Assembly: GCA_041752455.1 (NCBI GenBank) | Contig: JBGSWL010000076.1 | Span: forward strand, 1-17,401 | Direction: 5' to 3' | Origin: JBGSWL01 sp041752455 | GTDB lineage: Bacteria > Pseudomonadota > Alphaproteobacteria > Rhizobiales > Rhizobiaceae | DNA: 17,401 nucleotides | In this document: in pieces, positions 7,301 to 13,396 of the stretch | Numbering within the stretch: position 1 is the first letter of the stretch | Layout of the letters: every line of letters starts with the position of its first letter | Position numbers and translations under genes: made by a program | Notes under the pieces: model-generated | What the model saw: the letters and a program-made list of their open reading frames with translations, nothing else | What the model was told of the DNA's origin: nothing | Databases searched by the model: none

Positions 7301-8077
7301 TCACGCAGGCGAAGGCGGGAAATAGCCGCCGAGCGCGCGAATGTCGAGCAGGTCCTGCGGGGCGCTTCCACCTGTCGCAATCGCGATCAGGCACTGCTTG
7401 CCATCGGCTGAACGGTCGATGACCTCGCCGCCCGTCCAACCTTCCAGCGCGTCCGGCCGTACAATGCGTCCGCCGTAAAGCCGGACCTCGAACGGTACCG
7501 GATCGGCAAGTGGCGGCGCCAGCACAAAGGCATCGGCGGCATCAAAGCCGACCGGGGCAATCGGCAGGCGTGCCATGGCGAGAAGGCCGTGGCCGGGCCC
7601 GTCGCCTGCCTGCCACCAGGGGCTGCGGGCGGGAACGACGGCAAGCGCATTGGCGTCAGCCGCCGCGGCTGAGACTGTTGCCTCGACACTGTCGTGGGCG
7701 ATCAGCGGAACCGTGAAGCCGAACTGGTAGCGGGCCGTATCGCGCATCGCCGCGCCATTGCCGGTTTCGGCCAGATGCACGGTGTAGGCGGCCTGCATGA
7801 AGGTGAAGGTCGAGATGATCTCGCGCCAGAGATGGCGGATCATCACCATGGGCACGGAGCCGGAATGGCGCTCGGCCAGGACCTGCATCATCTGCGCTTC
7901 GCGGCCCGGGCGGAAGGCAGCGCCCTGGCGCTGATTGGAACCCTTGACGCGGATCAGCTCATCAATGACGCCGGCGCGTTGCATCAAGAGATTGTGGATC
8001 GTCTCGTCGACCGCGTCGATCTTGGCGCGCAGCTCGGTCAGACGCTGCGCCGGATTGGGATGGTTTGTCTCGGCCAT
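7301..8077 (-). CDS. Chorismate mutase (AroQ type) with extra C-terminal domain
   Basis: It converts chorismate to prephenate, the branch point to phenylalanine and tyrosine. Residues 10-100 are an AroQ helical domain. By alignment with the E. coli P-protein mutase from memory, the active-site residues are present: Arg17, Arg34, Lys45, Arg59, Glu60 and Gln95. The remaining 158 residues are not needed for AroQ activity. They contain ALAVVP (148-153), LPIAPVGFDAADAFVLAPP and a terminal DIRALGGYFPP, which faintly recall prephenate dehydratase lobes and the end of an ACT domain, but no clear dehydratase catalytic motif is seen. The domain may be regulatory. It is the first gene of the operon with hisC and tyrA, preceded by a plausible promoter at 8104-8132. 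Confidence 0.88.
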   Translation of the reverse strand: MAETNHPNPAQRLTELRAKIDAVDETIHNLLMQRAGVIDELIRVKGSNQRQGAAFRPGREAQMMQVLAERHSGSVPMVMIRHLWREIISTFTFMQAAYTVHLAETGNGAAMRDTARYQFGFTVPLIAHDSVEATVSAAAADANALAVVPARSPWWQAGDGPGHGLLAMARLPIAPVGFDAADAFVLAPPLADPVPFEVRLYGGRIVRPDALEGWTGGEVIDRSADGKQCLIAIATGGSAPQDLLDIRALGGYFPPSPA

Positions 8078-8103
8078 GTCGGTCCACCGGTTGGGGCGCC
8101 GCC

Positions 8104-8132
8104 GTGATAGGCAATAGCTGCGGCAATTGCAA
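8104..8132 (-). promoter_or_regulatory. Candidate promoter of the chorismate mutase-hisC-tyrA operon
   Basis: On the lower strand, TTGCAA (plus positions 8127-8132) is followed after exactly 17 nt by TATCAC (8104-8109), about 27 nt before the chorismate mutase ATG. The -35 is a fair match to the housekeeping consensus and the -10 a weaker one. No leader peptide with a run of Phe or Tyr codons is present, so classical attenuation is unlikely. Confidence 0.4.
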
Positions 8133-8143
8133 AAGCGGAAACG

Positions 8144-8893
8144 TCACTCTTTGGTTTCGATGCGCCCGGCCATGCCGGCTTGCGGCGCCAGCGCGGGGAC
8201 AAAGACGCGCCGGGACTGGCGCGAGGCGACCGGCAGCCCCTGATACATCCGCTTTTGCGCTTCGATGATCAGCACGCCGCCAAACAGCGGCCAGAGCCGG
8301 AGACCGGCGGCTTCCAGCCTTGTCGACATGCGAAACGCCAGAAACCGCCGCGATGGCGGAAAGAACAAGGCTTCAGTTTCAGCCGAGATCGTGAAGTTGG
8401 TATCTCGCAACAGCCGCGCCAACTGGCCGCGCGACCAGGGCCGGCCGGTGCCGAACGGAGTTTGCTCGACGCGGGCCCAGACGCCGCGGCGGTTGGGAAC
8501 AATCAGGACGAGCCGGCCATTGGGCGCCAGCACCCGCCAGGCTTCCATCAGCGTCTCACGCGGATTTTCCGAATGTTCCAGCAGGTGCGCGGCGAGGATG
8601 CGATCGATCGAGGAATCGGCCAGCGGCAATTCTTCATCAAACACCAGAGCGGTGCGTGAAGGCCCTTGCCGTGGCCAGCGGGCCGCCCCGTGTGCCGCCA
8701 GCATGAAGGCCATGGTGCGCTCGGTGTCGGGCTCGAAGCGTTCAAGCCATGGCCTTGCATAGCCAAGGCCAAGCAGGCGCTCGTTCGGCAGCGGGTGCCA
8801 GATCCGCGACAAGGCAAGGCCGATGGCAGACGTCGCCCTCTTGCCGAGCGGCGAATGGTAGAAGGCGCGCATTTCAACGATGTCTGTGTGCAT
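8144..8893 (-). CDS. Class I SAM-dependent methyltransferase, substrate unknown
   Basis: The 249-residue product has a methyltransferase fold: LLGLGYARPWL (40-50) as motif I, where the usual GxGxG is altered to GLGYA, an acidic pair around DEELPLADSSIDRI (86-99), HLLEHSENP (103-111) as the motif typical of the UbiE/Methyltransf_11 type, and LAPNGRLVLIVPN (122-134) as the central strand. The C-terminal third is basic and ends with hydrophobic stretches. The substrate cannot be inferred. I chose the ATG at 8893 (MHTDIVEMRAFYHSPLG), preceded by AAAGG, because homologues I remember begin this way. ATGs at 8923 and 8938 are in frame but would run into the divergent gloB promoter. Rhizobial genomes commonly place this gene back to back with glyoxalase II. 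Confidence 0.85.
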   Translation of the reverse strand: MHTDIVEMRAFYHSPLGKRATSAIGLALSRIWHPLPNERLLGLGYARPWLERFEPDTERTMAFMLAAHGAARWPRQGPSRTALVFDEELPLADSSIDRILAAHLLEHSENPRETLMEAWRVLAPNGRLVLIVPNRRGVWARVEQTPFGTGRPWSRGQLARLLRDTNFTISAETEALFFPPSRRFLAFRMSTRLEAAGLRLWPLFGGVLIIEAQKRMYQGLPVASRQSRRVFVPALAPQAGMAGRIETKE

Positions 8894-8913
8894 GTCGGCG
8901 GCCTTTTCTGCGG

Positions 8914-8942
8914 TTGACGCCATCGCAGAAAACCGCATTTAA
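8914..8942 (+). promoter_or_regulatory. Candidate gloB promoter
   Basis: TTGACG (8914-8919) is followed after 17 nt by ATTTAA (8937-8942), about 52 nt before the gloB ATG. The -35 matches the alphaproteobacterial TTGAC core well; the -10 is weak. It overlaps any extended start of the divergent methyltransferase, which supports the shorter start for that gene. Confidence 0.35.
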
Positions 8943-8994
8943 GGGTGCAGGGCAACGCCTGCGGTTTTGGAGCAGGGTCAAAGAGGACCGGACC

Positions 8995-9774
8995 ATGACG
9001 CTTGAGACAAACGCGGTCGCGATCGACCTCTTCATGTGCCTGACCAACAATTTCGGCGTGCTCGTGCACGACAAGGCAAGTGGCCTGACGGTGGCCATCG
9101 ACGCACCCGAAGCCGCACCGATCGAAGCGGCGCTGACGCGGCGCGGCTGGTCGCTTGACCACATCATCGTCACCCATAAGCACAACGACCATGTCGGTGG
9201 CATCGCCGAATTGAAGGCGAGGCATGGATGCAAGGTGACCGGACCGGCGGAAGCCGAACCGACCGGCCAGCTCGACACGGTGATCGGCGACAATGCGACC
9301 GTGACAATCGGCAGCCTCCACTTCCATGCCATGGAAATGCCCGGCCATACGCTTGGCCATCTGGTCTATCACTGCCCGCAGGCCGGGGCGCTGTTTGCCG
9401 GTGATACCCTGTTTTCACTCGGCTGCGGGCGCCTGTTTGAAGGCACGGCGGAAACGCTGCATCCGGCGCTCAGCCGACTTTCGGCCCTGCCGGACGAGAC
9501 GCTTCTGTTCTGCGGGCATGACTACACGGTCGCCAATGCGCAGTTCGCTCTGATGTTCGACCCGGACAATGCGGCGCTGGTGGAACGGGCCGCCGAGGCC
9601 GAAGCGCTGATTGCGGCCGGCAAGCCGACCTTGCCATCGACGATGGGCCGGGAGCGGGCAACCAACCCTTACCTGCGGCTCGGCGATCCGGCGATCCGCG
9701 CGTCACTTTCCATGAGCGAGGCGAGCGATATCGACGTTCTTGCCGAACTGCGGGCACGCAAGAACCGTCTCTGA
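8995..9774 (+). CDS. gloB: Hydroxyacylglutathione hydrolase (glyoxalase II)
   Basis: It hydrolyses S-D-lactoylglutathione to D-lactate and glutathione, the second step of methylglyoxal detoxification, in the cytoplasm. The 259-residue product is a metallo-beta-lactamase fold enzyme with the binuclear metal site THKHNDH (60-66), His118 in GHTLGH, Asp137 in FAGDTLF and His175 in CGHDYT. The segment GCGRLFEGTAE (143-153) and the C-terminal NPYLR belong to the glyoxalase II substrate-binding region. The ATG at 8995 follows AGAGG and gives the family's usual length; the open frame extends upstream to 8749 across the divergent gene, which I ignore. Only 2 nt separate its stop from the convergent YhhN gene. 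The ChaC gene nearby also acts on glutathione, but the two are not in one operon. Confidence 0.95.
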   Translation: MTLETNAVAIDLFMCLTNNFGVLVHDKASGLTVAIDAPEAAPIEAALTRRGWSLDHIIVTHKHNDHVGGIAELKARHGCKVTGPAEAEPTGQLDTVIGDNATVTIGSLHFHAMEMPGHTLGHLVYHCPQAGALFAGDTLFSLGCGRLFEGTAETLHPALSRLSALPDETLLFCGHDYTVANAQFALMFDPDNAALVERAAEAEALIAAGKPTLPSTMGRERATNPYLRLGDPAIRASLSMSEASDIDVLAELRARKNRL

Positions 9775-9776
9775 CC

Positions 9777-10442
9777 TCACAGGTAGGCGGCGAGGATCTG
9801 AACCTGCGCGCCGACATAGAGCGTCCAGAGGGCAGGCGCGATGAACCGGTGCCAACGGGCCCGCTGATCTGGATCGAGCAGAAACTTCTCCGTCCCCAGC
9901 AAGGCATCGGAGGCCATGAAGCTGATGGCTCCGGTGACGGCCAGAAGACGCCCCGTCATCAGGGAGGTCACGCCCATGGCGAGGATCGCCGCCACATAGA
10001 CAGTCACGGGGAGCCGGAGGGGACCGGTCGCGCGAAACAGGCGCGTGCCCATGACAACGGCAAAGGCGGCCATCGCAAAGACTGCAATCAGAGTGCCGGG
10101 GGCCGAAAGGCGCGCGGGGTCGCCGGTCGAGGCAAACAAGGCCACATAGGCGATGTGCCCGAACAGGAAGGCGCCAAGCCCGCCTAGAAATCCGACGTCG
10201 AGGCTGGTCGCCTCGGTCTTTTCATGGCGGGCAAAGACCAAGAGGAAATCGCCGAGCGCGGAAAACGCGAGCCCCAGCACGAGGAGTGCAGGTGTCCCGG
10301 TGCGCGAAGCGATTACGGCAAGGGTTGCGACCGGAACTGTCTTGAGGATGGCGACCGCCAACCCCTTTGGGTGTCCGGGTGTCAGGATGCCATAGACGAG
10401 GGCTGCGGCGATTGCCGTGATCCAGAGCAAGGTCTCAGGCAT
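9777..10442 (-). CDS. YhhN/TMEM86-family lysoplasmalogenase-like membrane protein
   Basis: The 221-residue product is hydrophobic throughout, with about eight predicted membrane segments. The signatures FSALGDFLLVF, FGHIAYVALF and SFMASDALLG match the YhhN family, whose conserved acidic residues lie in such membrane-embedded GD and SD motifs. Mammalian TMEM86B and some bacterial homologues cleave the vinyl-ether bond of lysoplasmalogens; the bacterial role is often uncertain. The ATG at 10442 overlaps the end of the upstream exporter gene by 8 nt (ATGCCTGA) and follows GGAAG, indicating translational coupling. An in-frame start at 10475 is possible but would lengthen the overlap. It is the last gene of a three-gene run. 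Confidence 0.85.
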   Translation of the reverse strand: MPETLLWITAIAAALVYGILTPGHPKGLAVAILKTVPVATLAVIASRTGTPALLVLGLAFSALGDFLLVFARHEKTEATSLDVGFLGGLGAFLFGHIAYVALFASTGDPARLSAPGTLIAVFAMAAFAVVMGTRLFRATGPLRLPVTVYVAAILAMGVTSLMTGRLLAVTGAISFMASDALLGTEKFLLDPDQRARWHRFIAPALWTLYVGAQVQILAAYL

Positions 10443-11358
10443 GGCCGGCAGCTTCCGCGGGTTTGCGCCTTGCAAGCACGGTGTCGCTGCTGGCGATCAG
10501 GGCGCCGACGGTGATGAGGACGCAGGCGATCATCAACTGGCTTGTTGCCTCGGCGCGGCCCGCCGCAATCAAAAGGCCTGTCGAGATCAGGGGCGAGGCA
10601 TAGCTCGCAACGCCCAGCAACTGGATGTTGCCGCGCTTGACGCCATGGTCCCACGCGTAAAACGCAGCCCCGACCGGCAGAACGCCAAGACCGATGAGCG
10701 CCAGCCACGCTTCAAGTCCGATCGGCCAAACCATGGTCTGGCGCTCGAAGACAAGACTGCAAAGCGCGGACAGGATGGCCGTTGCGGCACAATAGCCGAT
10801 GACGGCTGATGTCGGCACACCGGAAAAGCGCCGCGAGGCGAGCGAATAGGCCATCCAGGTAAGGGCTGCGGCAAAGGCCAGAAGGTAGCCGTTGGCGTGT
10901 TCGCCTGACAGCGAAAAGCCGGAGCCACCGGTGACGATCAGCCCGGTTCCGGCAAAGCCGAGCAAGGCGCCGACCAGGTGGAACCAGCGCAGGCGTTCGC
11001 CGGGCAGGGCGGCACTGCCGACCACGATCAGCAGTGGCCAAAGATAGGCGATCAGGCTGGCCTCGACGGCGGGCGCATTCTTCAAGGCGGCGAAATAGAG
11101 CGCATGGTAGCCGAAAAGCCCGGCGACGCCGACCAGCCAGGCAAGCCGCTGGTCGCGGCCCGGCAGGATCGGCTCCCGGTTCTTGCGTGTCGCCTGCCAG
11201 GCGAGGCCGACAAGTGTGCCGATGGCAAATGAAATCGCACTGGTCTGGAAGGGCGGAATGTCGGTGGTTGCATCGGTCATGAGAGCAAGAACCGCCCACA
11301 TGAGAATGGCTGAAAATCCGATCCAGGTTGCGGCAGCGCGCGGGCTCATCGAACGCAC
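10435..11358 (-). CDS. DMT-superfamily (EamA) transporter, YddG-like
   Basis: The 307-residue product has ten predicted membrane segments in two EamA repeats, with a charged tail, as in drug/metabolite exporters. The segment EASLIAYLWPLLIV (99-112), with its YLWP motif at 105-108, resembles the aromatic amino acid exporter YddG subgroup more than generic EamA proteins. Export of aromatic amino acids would fit the aromatic biosynthesis operon about 2.4 kb away, but the two are separated by other genes and this is inference. The GTG at 11358 follows GAGG with 4 nt spacing; an ATG at 11349 is the alternative. It lies 24 nt after the DUF3108 gene and overlaps the YhhN gene by 8 nt. Confidence 0.88.
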   Translation of the reverse strand: MRSMSPRAAATWIGFSAILMWAVLALMTDATTDIPPFQTSAISFAIGTLVGLAWQATRKNREPILPGRDQRLAWLVGVAGLFGYHALYFAALKNAPAVEASLIAYLWPLLIVVGSAALPGERLRWFHLVGALLGFAGTGLIVTGGSGFSLSGEHANGYLLAFAAALTWMAYSLASRRFSGVPTSAVIGYCAATAILSALCSLVFERQTMVWPIGLEAWLALIGLGVLPVGAAFYAWDHGVKRGNIQLLGVASYASPLISTGLLIAAGRAEATSQLMIACVLITVGALIASSDTVLARRKPAEAAGHA

Positions 11359-11382
11359 GCCGCCTCGATCAGCGCAGCGGTA

Positions 11383-12159
11383 TCACTGTGCGATTTGTTC
11401 GAACCGTGTCGCCGTGAGATGGATGGTTGCAGCTTCGGCTCGGACCTTTGCCCGCACCGGCGCATAGAAGCCGGTTGAACCAACCGCTGCGAAGCTGATC
11501 TCGATCCGGCCATTGTCGCGCATCCATTTGATTTCGCGCTTGTTCTTGCGATAACCGGACACTGGCACGAACTTGGCCTCGCATGTGACCGCGTCACCGG
11601 AAAAGCCTTTGGCAGAAAACGGTGTGGTCCGCAAATAGCTCAATTTGAGGTCGGCACGCATGGCGCCGTCAAAGAGCCGGACCGTCTTGTTGCAGACATC
11701 GCGCAAGGAGGCGGCAGGAACCATGGACGCGGCGATCGGATCAAGGGCACCGACCAGATGGTCGCTTGCCACATCGACCCAATCCTTGCCCTTGTTGATC
11801 TTCGGGGCGTTGGAATAATCCGTCACGCGGCCACCGTCCGAGGCGATGGTCGTGCGCTTGGACTTCTTGTTGTCGGTGTATTGCACCTCGAACGAGCGCG
11901 CGGCGATGCCGCCCTTGCTCACCGACCCGGTCGCGGACAGACTTCCGTCGGTTGTGGTAAACAGACGCGCGACACCGGCGGAACGCAGGGTTCCGTTGAT
12001 CGCATAGCTGTCATCGGTAAGGGTCGTTTCGAAACGGGTCGTCGCGATCTTGAGGCCGATGGCCGAGACCGTGTATTCAGTGCGAAATTCGCCTGCCGAC
12101 GCAGGGCTGGTACCCAGTATTGCGGTCAATGCGAGAGCGGTCATGAGACGCTGTGTCAT
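11383..12159 (-). CDS. DUF3108 periplasmic protein
   Basis: The 258-residue product begins with a clear signal peptide: MTQR, a hydrophobic core, and a cleavage site after Ala22 (SPASA before GEF). The mature part alternates short strands (FRTEYTVSAIGLKIATTRFET, in shortened form TEYTVSAIGLKIAT) and has two Cys residues near DVCNKTVRLFDG and VTCEAKF that could pair. These features match DUF3108, a beta-rich envelope family with no settled function, common next to rpmB in rhizobia. The ATG at 12159 has a GGAA about 9 nt upstream. It is divergent from rpmB and is the first gene of the run with the DMT exporter and YhhN protein. Confidence 0.85.
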   Translation of the reverse strand: MTQRLMTALALTAILGTSPASAGEFRTEYTVSAIGLKIATTRFETTLTDDSYAINGTLRSAGVARLFTTTDGSLSATGSVSKGGIAARSFEVQYTDNKKSKRTTIASDGGRVTDYSNAPKINKGKDWVDVASDHLVGALDPIAASMVPAASLRDVCNKTVRLFDGAMRADLKLSYLRTTPFSAKGFSGDAVTCEAKFVPVSGYRKNKREIKWMRDNGRIEISFAAVGSTGFYAPVRAKVRAEAATIHLTATRFEQIAQ

Positions 12160-12254
12160 GATGGTGTTCCAATGGGGTCCCTTGCGAGCCTAGCTACCGG
12201 GCAATTGAGCCAAATCTTTGATCACGTCGCGCGGAGGCAAATGTCCGGTCGGCA

Positions 12255-12283
12255 TTGACGCCCGGCGACAAACTCACTATGGA
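12255..12283 (+). promoter_or_regulatory. Candidate rpmB promoter
   Basis: TTGACG (12255-12260) and TATGGA (12278-12283) are separated by exactly 17 nt, about 105 nt before the rpmB ATG. The implied leader of about 100 nt contains a GC-rich dyad, CCGGC (12322-12326) and GCCGG (12333-12337), with a 6-nt loop. I know of no described L28 leader regulator matching it. The reading frame is open from here into rpmB, but homologous L28 proteins do not extend this far. Confidence 0.45.
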
Positions 12284-12388
12284 GCCATGACTTTTCCGCA
12301 AGGCCTTGTCCATTGCCGCAACCGGCCGGATTGCCGGGTGATGATAATGCGTTGGCGCGGAACCCAACAAATCTTGAAGGTGAATGCC

Positions 12389-12679
12389 ATGTCTCGCGCA
12401 TGTGAACTGACCAACAAAGCCGTCATGAGCGGCAACAATGTGAGCCACGCGAACAACCGCACCCGTCGCCGGTTCCTGCCGAACCTCTGCCAGGTGACGC
12501 TCGCTTCCGATACGCTTGGCGAAAAATTCCGCCTGCGCATTTCGGCCTCGGCACTGCGCACGGTCGAGCATCGCGGTGGCCTCGATGCCTTCCTTGCCAA
12601 GGCAAAGGACATCGAACTGTCGCAGCGCGCCCGTCTGATCAAGCGTCGCATCGCACAGAAGCAGGTCGCTGCCGCCTGA
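12389..12679 (+). CDS. rpmB: 50S ribosomal protein L28
   Basis: L28 is a small basic protein of the large ribosomal subunit. The 96-residue product begins MSRACELTNKAVMSGNNVSH, the invariant alphaproteobacterial L28 start, followed by NRTRRRFLPNLCQVTL and a basic helix near the C-terminus (ELSQRARLIKRRIAQKQ). The length is right for the alphaproteobacterial form. The ATG at 12389 follows AAGGTG with 6 nt spacing. The reading frame is open upstream to 12218, but those residues have no L28 similarity. It is monocistronic: a promoter lies upstream and a strong hairpin follows 15 nt after the stop. Confidence 0.97.
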   Translation: MSRACELTNKAVMSGNNVSHANNRTRRRFLPNLCQVTLASDTLGEKFRLRISASALRTVEHRGGLDAFLAKAKDIELSQRARLIKRRIAQKQVAAA

Positions 12680-12694
12680 TTTTTCGGGCCTTTG

Positions 12695-12720
12695 CTTCGA
12701 CGCTTTGAGCGTCGAAGTTT
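12695..12720 (+). terminator. Rho-independent terminator-like hairpin after rpmB
   Basis: CTTCGACGCT (12695-12704) and AGCGTCGAAG (12708-12717) form a perfect 10-bp stem with a TTG loop, followed by TTTC. The stem is strong and the U tract short, so termination may be partial, allowing some read-through into the transporter gene downstream. Confidence 0.75.
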
Positions 12721-12746
12721 CATGCAGTGAACCGGTCCGTCCGGTG

Positions 12747-12776
12747 CTGGTGGCATCACCCAGGATAAAAAAATGC
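12747..12776 (+). promoter_or_regulatory. Candidate preQ1-I-like pseudoknot riboswitch at the transporter start codon
   Basis: CTGG (12747-12750) pairs with CCAG (12760-12763) as stem P1. The loop segment GCAT (12753-12756) pairs with ATGC (12773-12776) as P2, across a 9-nt linker GATAAAAAA (12764-12772). This H-type pseudoknot has the layout of the preQ1-I riboswitch: short P1, a C just before the 3' strand of P1 (12759), a U just after the 5' strand (12751), and an A-rich linker before P2. P1 covers part of the AGGA Shine-Dalgarno (12762-12765) and P2 contains the ATG. The gene is a queuosine-precursor transporter, the expected target. The canonical GGUUC and terminal CUA are absent and each helix has only 4 bp, so this remains a hypothesis. 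A separate ACCGG/CCGGT hairpin (12731-12745) lies just upstream. Confidence 0.4.
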
Positions 12777-13396
12777 TGACGCAAGTGCGCATCCTGTCGC
12801 CTTACCTTGCCGCGATGACGATCGTCGTCGTCGCATCGAACATGCTTGTGCAAATTCCGTTCGACCACTTCGGCCTCAAGGACATCCTGACCTGGGGTGC
12901 CTTCACCTATCCGGCGGCGTTTCTGGTCAATGACCTGACCAATCGCCGGTTCGGTATGGGCGCCGCGCGCGGTGTCATTGCTGCCGGGTTTGTGCTCGCG
13001 GTCATCCTCTCGATCTGGCTGGCGACGCCGCGCATCGCGATTGCCTCCGGCTGCGCATTTCTCGTTGCGCAATTGCTCGACGCTTCGATCTTCGACCGGT
13101 TGCGTCATGCATCCTGGTGGCGCGCGCCGCTGATCTCGACCCTGATCGGATCGGTGCTGGATACGGCACTGTTCTTTGCGATCGCCTTTGCACCGGCTTT
13201 TGCCGGCATTGACGCAGCATTTGCCATGGCGGACGGGTCGCTCGGCTTTGCAGTGCCGTTCCTTGGCGGGCAAGTCCCGTTGTGGATTTCGCTCGCGGTC
13301 GGGGACTTTGCAGTCAAAATCCTTGTCGGCCTTGCGATGCTGGCGCCGTATGGCGCTTTTCTCCGGCTCAGCCGCCCGGCTGTCCGGTCAGCCTGA
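12773..13396 (+). CDS. Queuosine precursor transporter (VUT family, YhhQ-like)
   Basis: VUT/ECF-type proteins such as E. coli YhhQ import queuosine precursors (preQ0, preQ1 or queuine) through the inner membrane for tRNA modification. The 207-residue product has about six membrane segments. TYPAAFLVNDLTNRRFG (46-62) is the alphaproteobacterial form of the family's conserved segment after helix 2, and the C-terminal GDFAVKILVGLAMLAPYG stretch is typical of the last helix. The ATG at 12773 has AGGA 7 nt upstream, inside the candidate pseudoknot. The rpmB terminator lies 53 nt upstream and no separate promoter is obvious, so expression may depend on read-through. Its 3' end overlaps the convergent phytase-like gene by 29 nt. 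Confidence 0.88.
   Translation: MLTQVRILSPYLAAMTIVVVASNMLVQIPFDHFGLKDILTWGAFTYPAAFLVNDLTNRRFGMGAARGVIAAGFVLAVILSIWLATPRIAIASGCAFLVAQLLDASIFDRLRHASWWRAPLISTLIGSVLDTALFFAIAFAPAFAGIDAAFAMADGSLGFAVPFLGGQVPLWISLAVGDFAVKILVGLAMLAPYGAFLRLSRPAVRSA

Noticed and set aside
8749..8994. Upstream extension of glyoxalase II
   Set aside because: It overlaps the divergent methyltransferase gene and the candidate promoter; the ATG at 8995 gives the normal glyoxalase II length.
12287..12388. In-frame upstream ATG that would extend L28
   Set aside because: L28 starts at MSRACEL throughout the alphaproteobacteria, with a good Shine-Dalgarno at 12389; the extension is leader RNA.
12194..13273. 359-codon open frame on the - strand across rpmB, its terminator and the transporter
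   Set aside because: It runs through two clearly real genes and a hairpin terminator, is very rich in Arg and Gln, and has no family resemblance.
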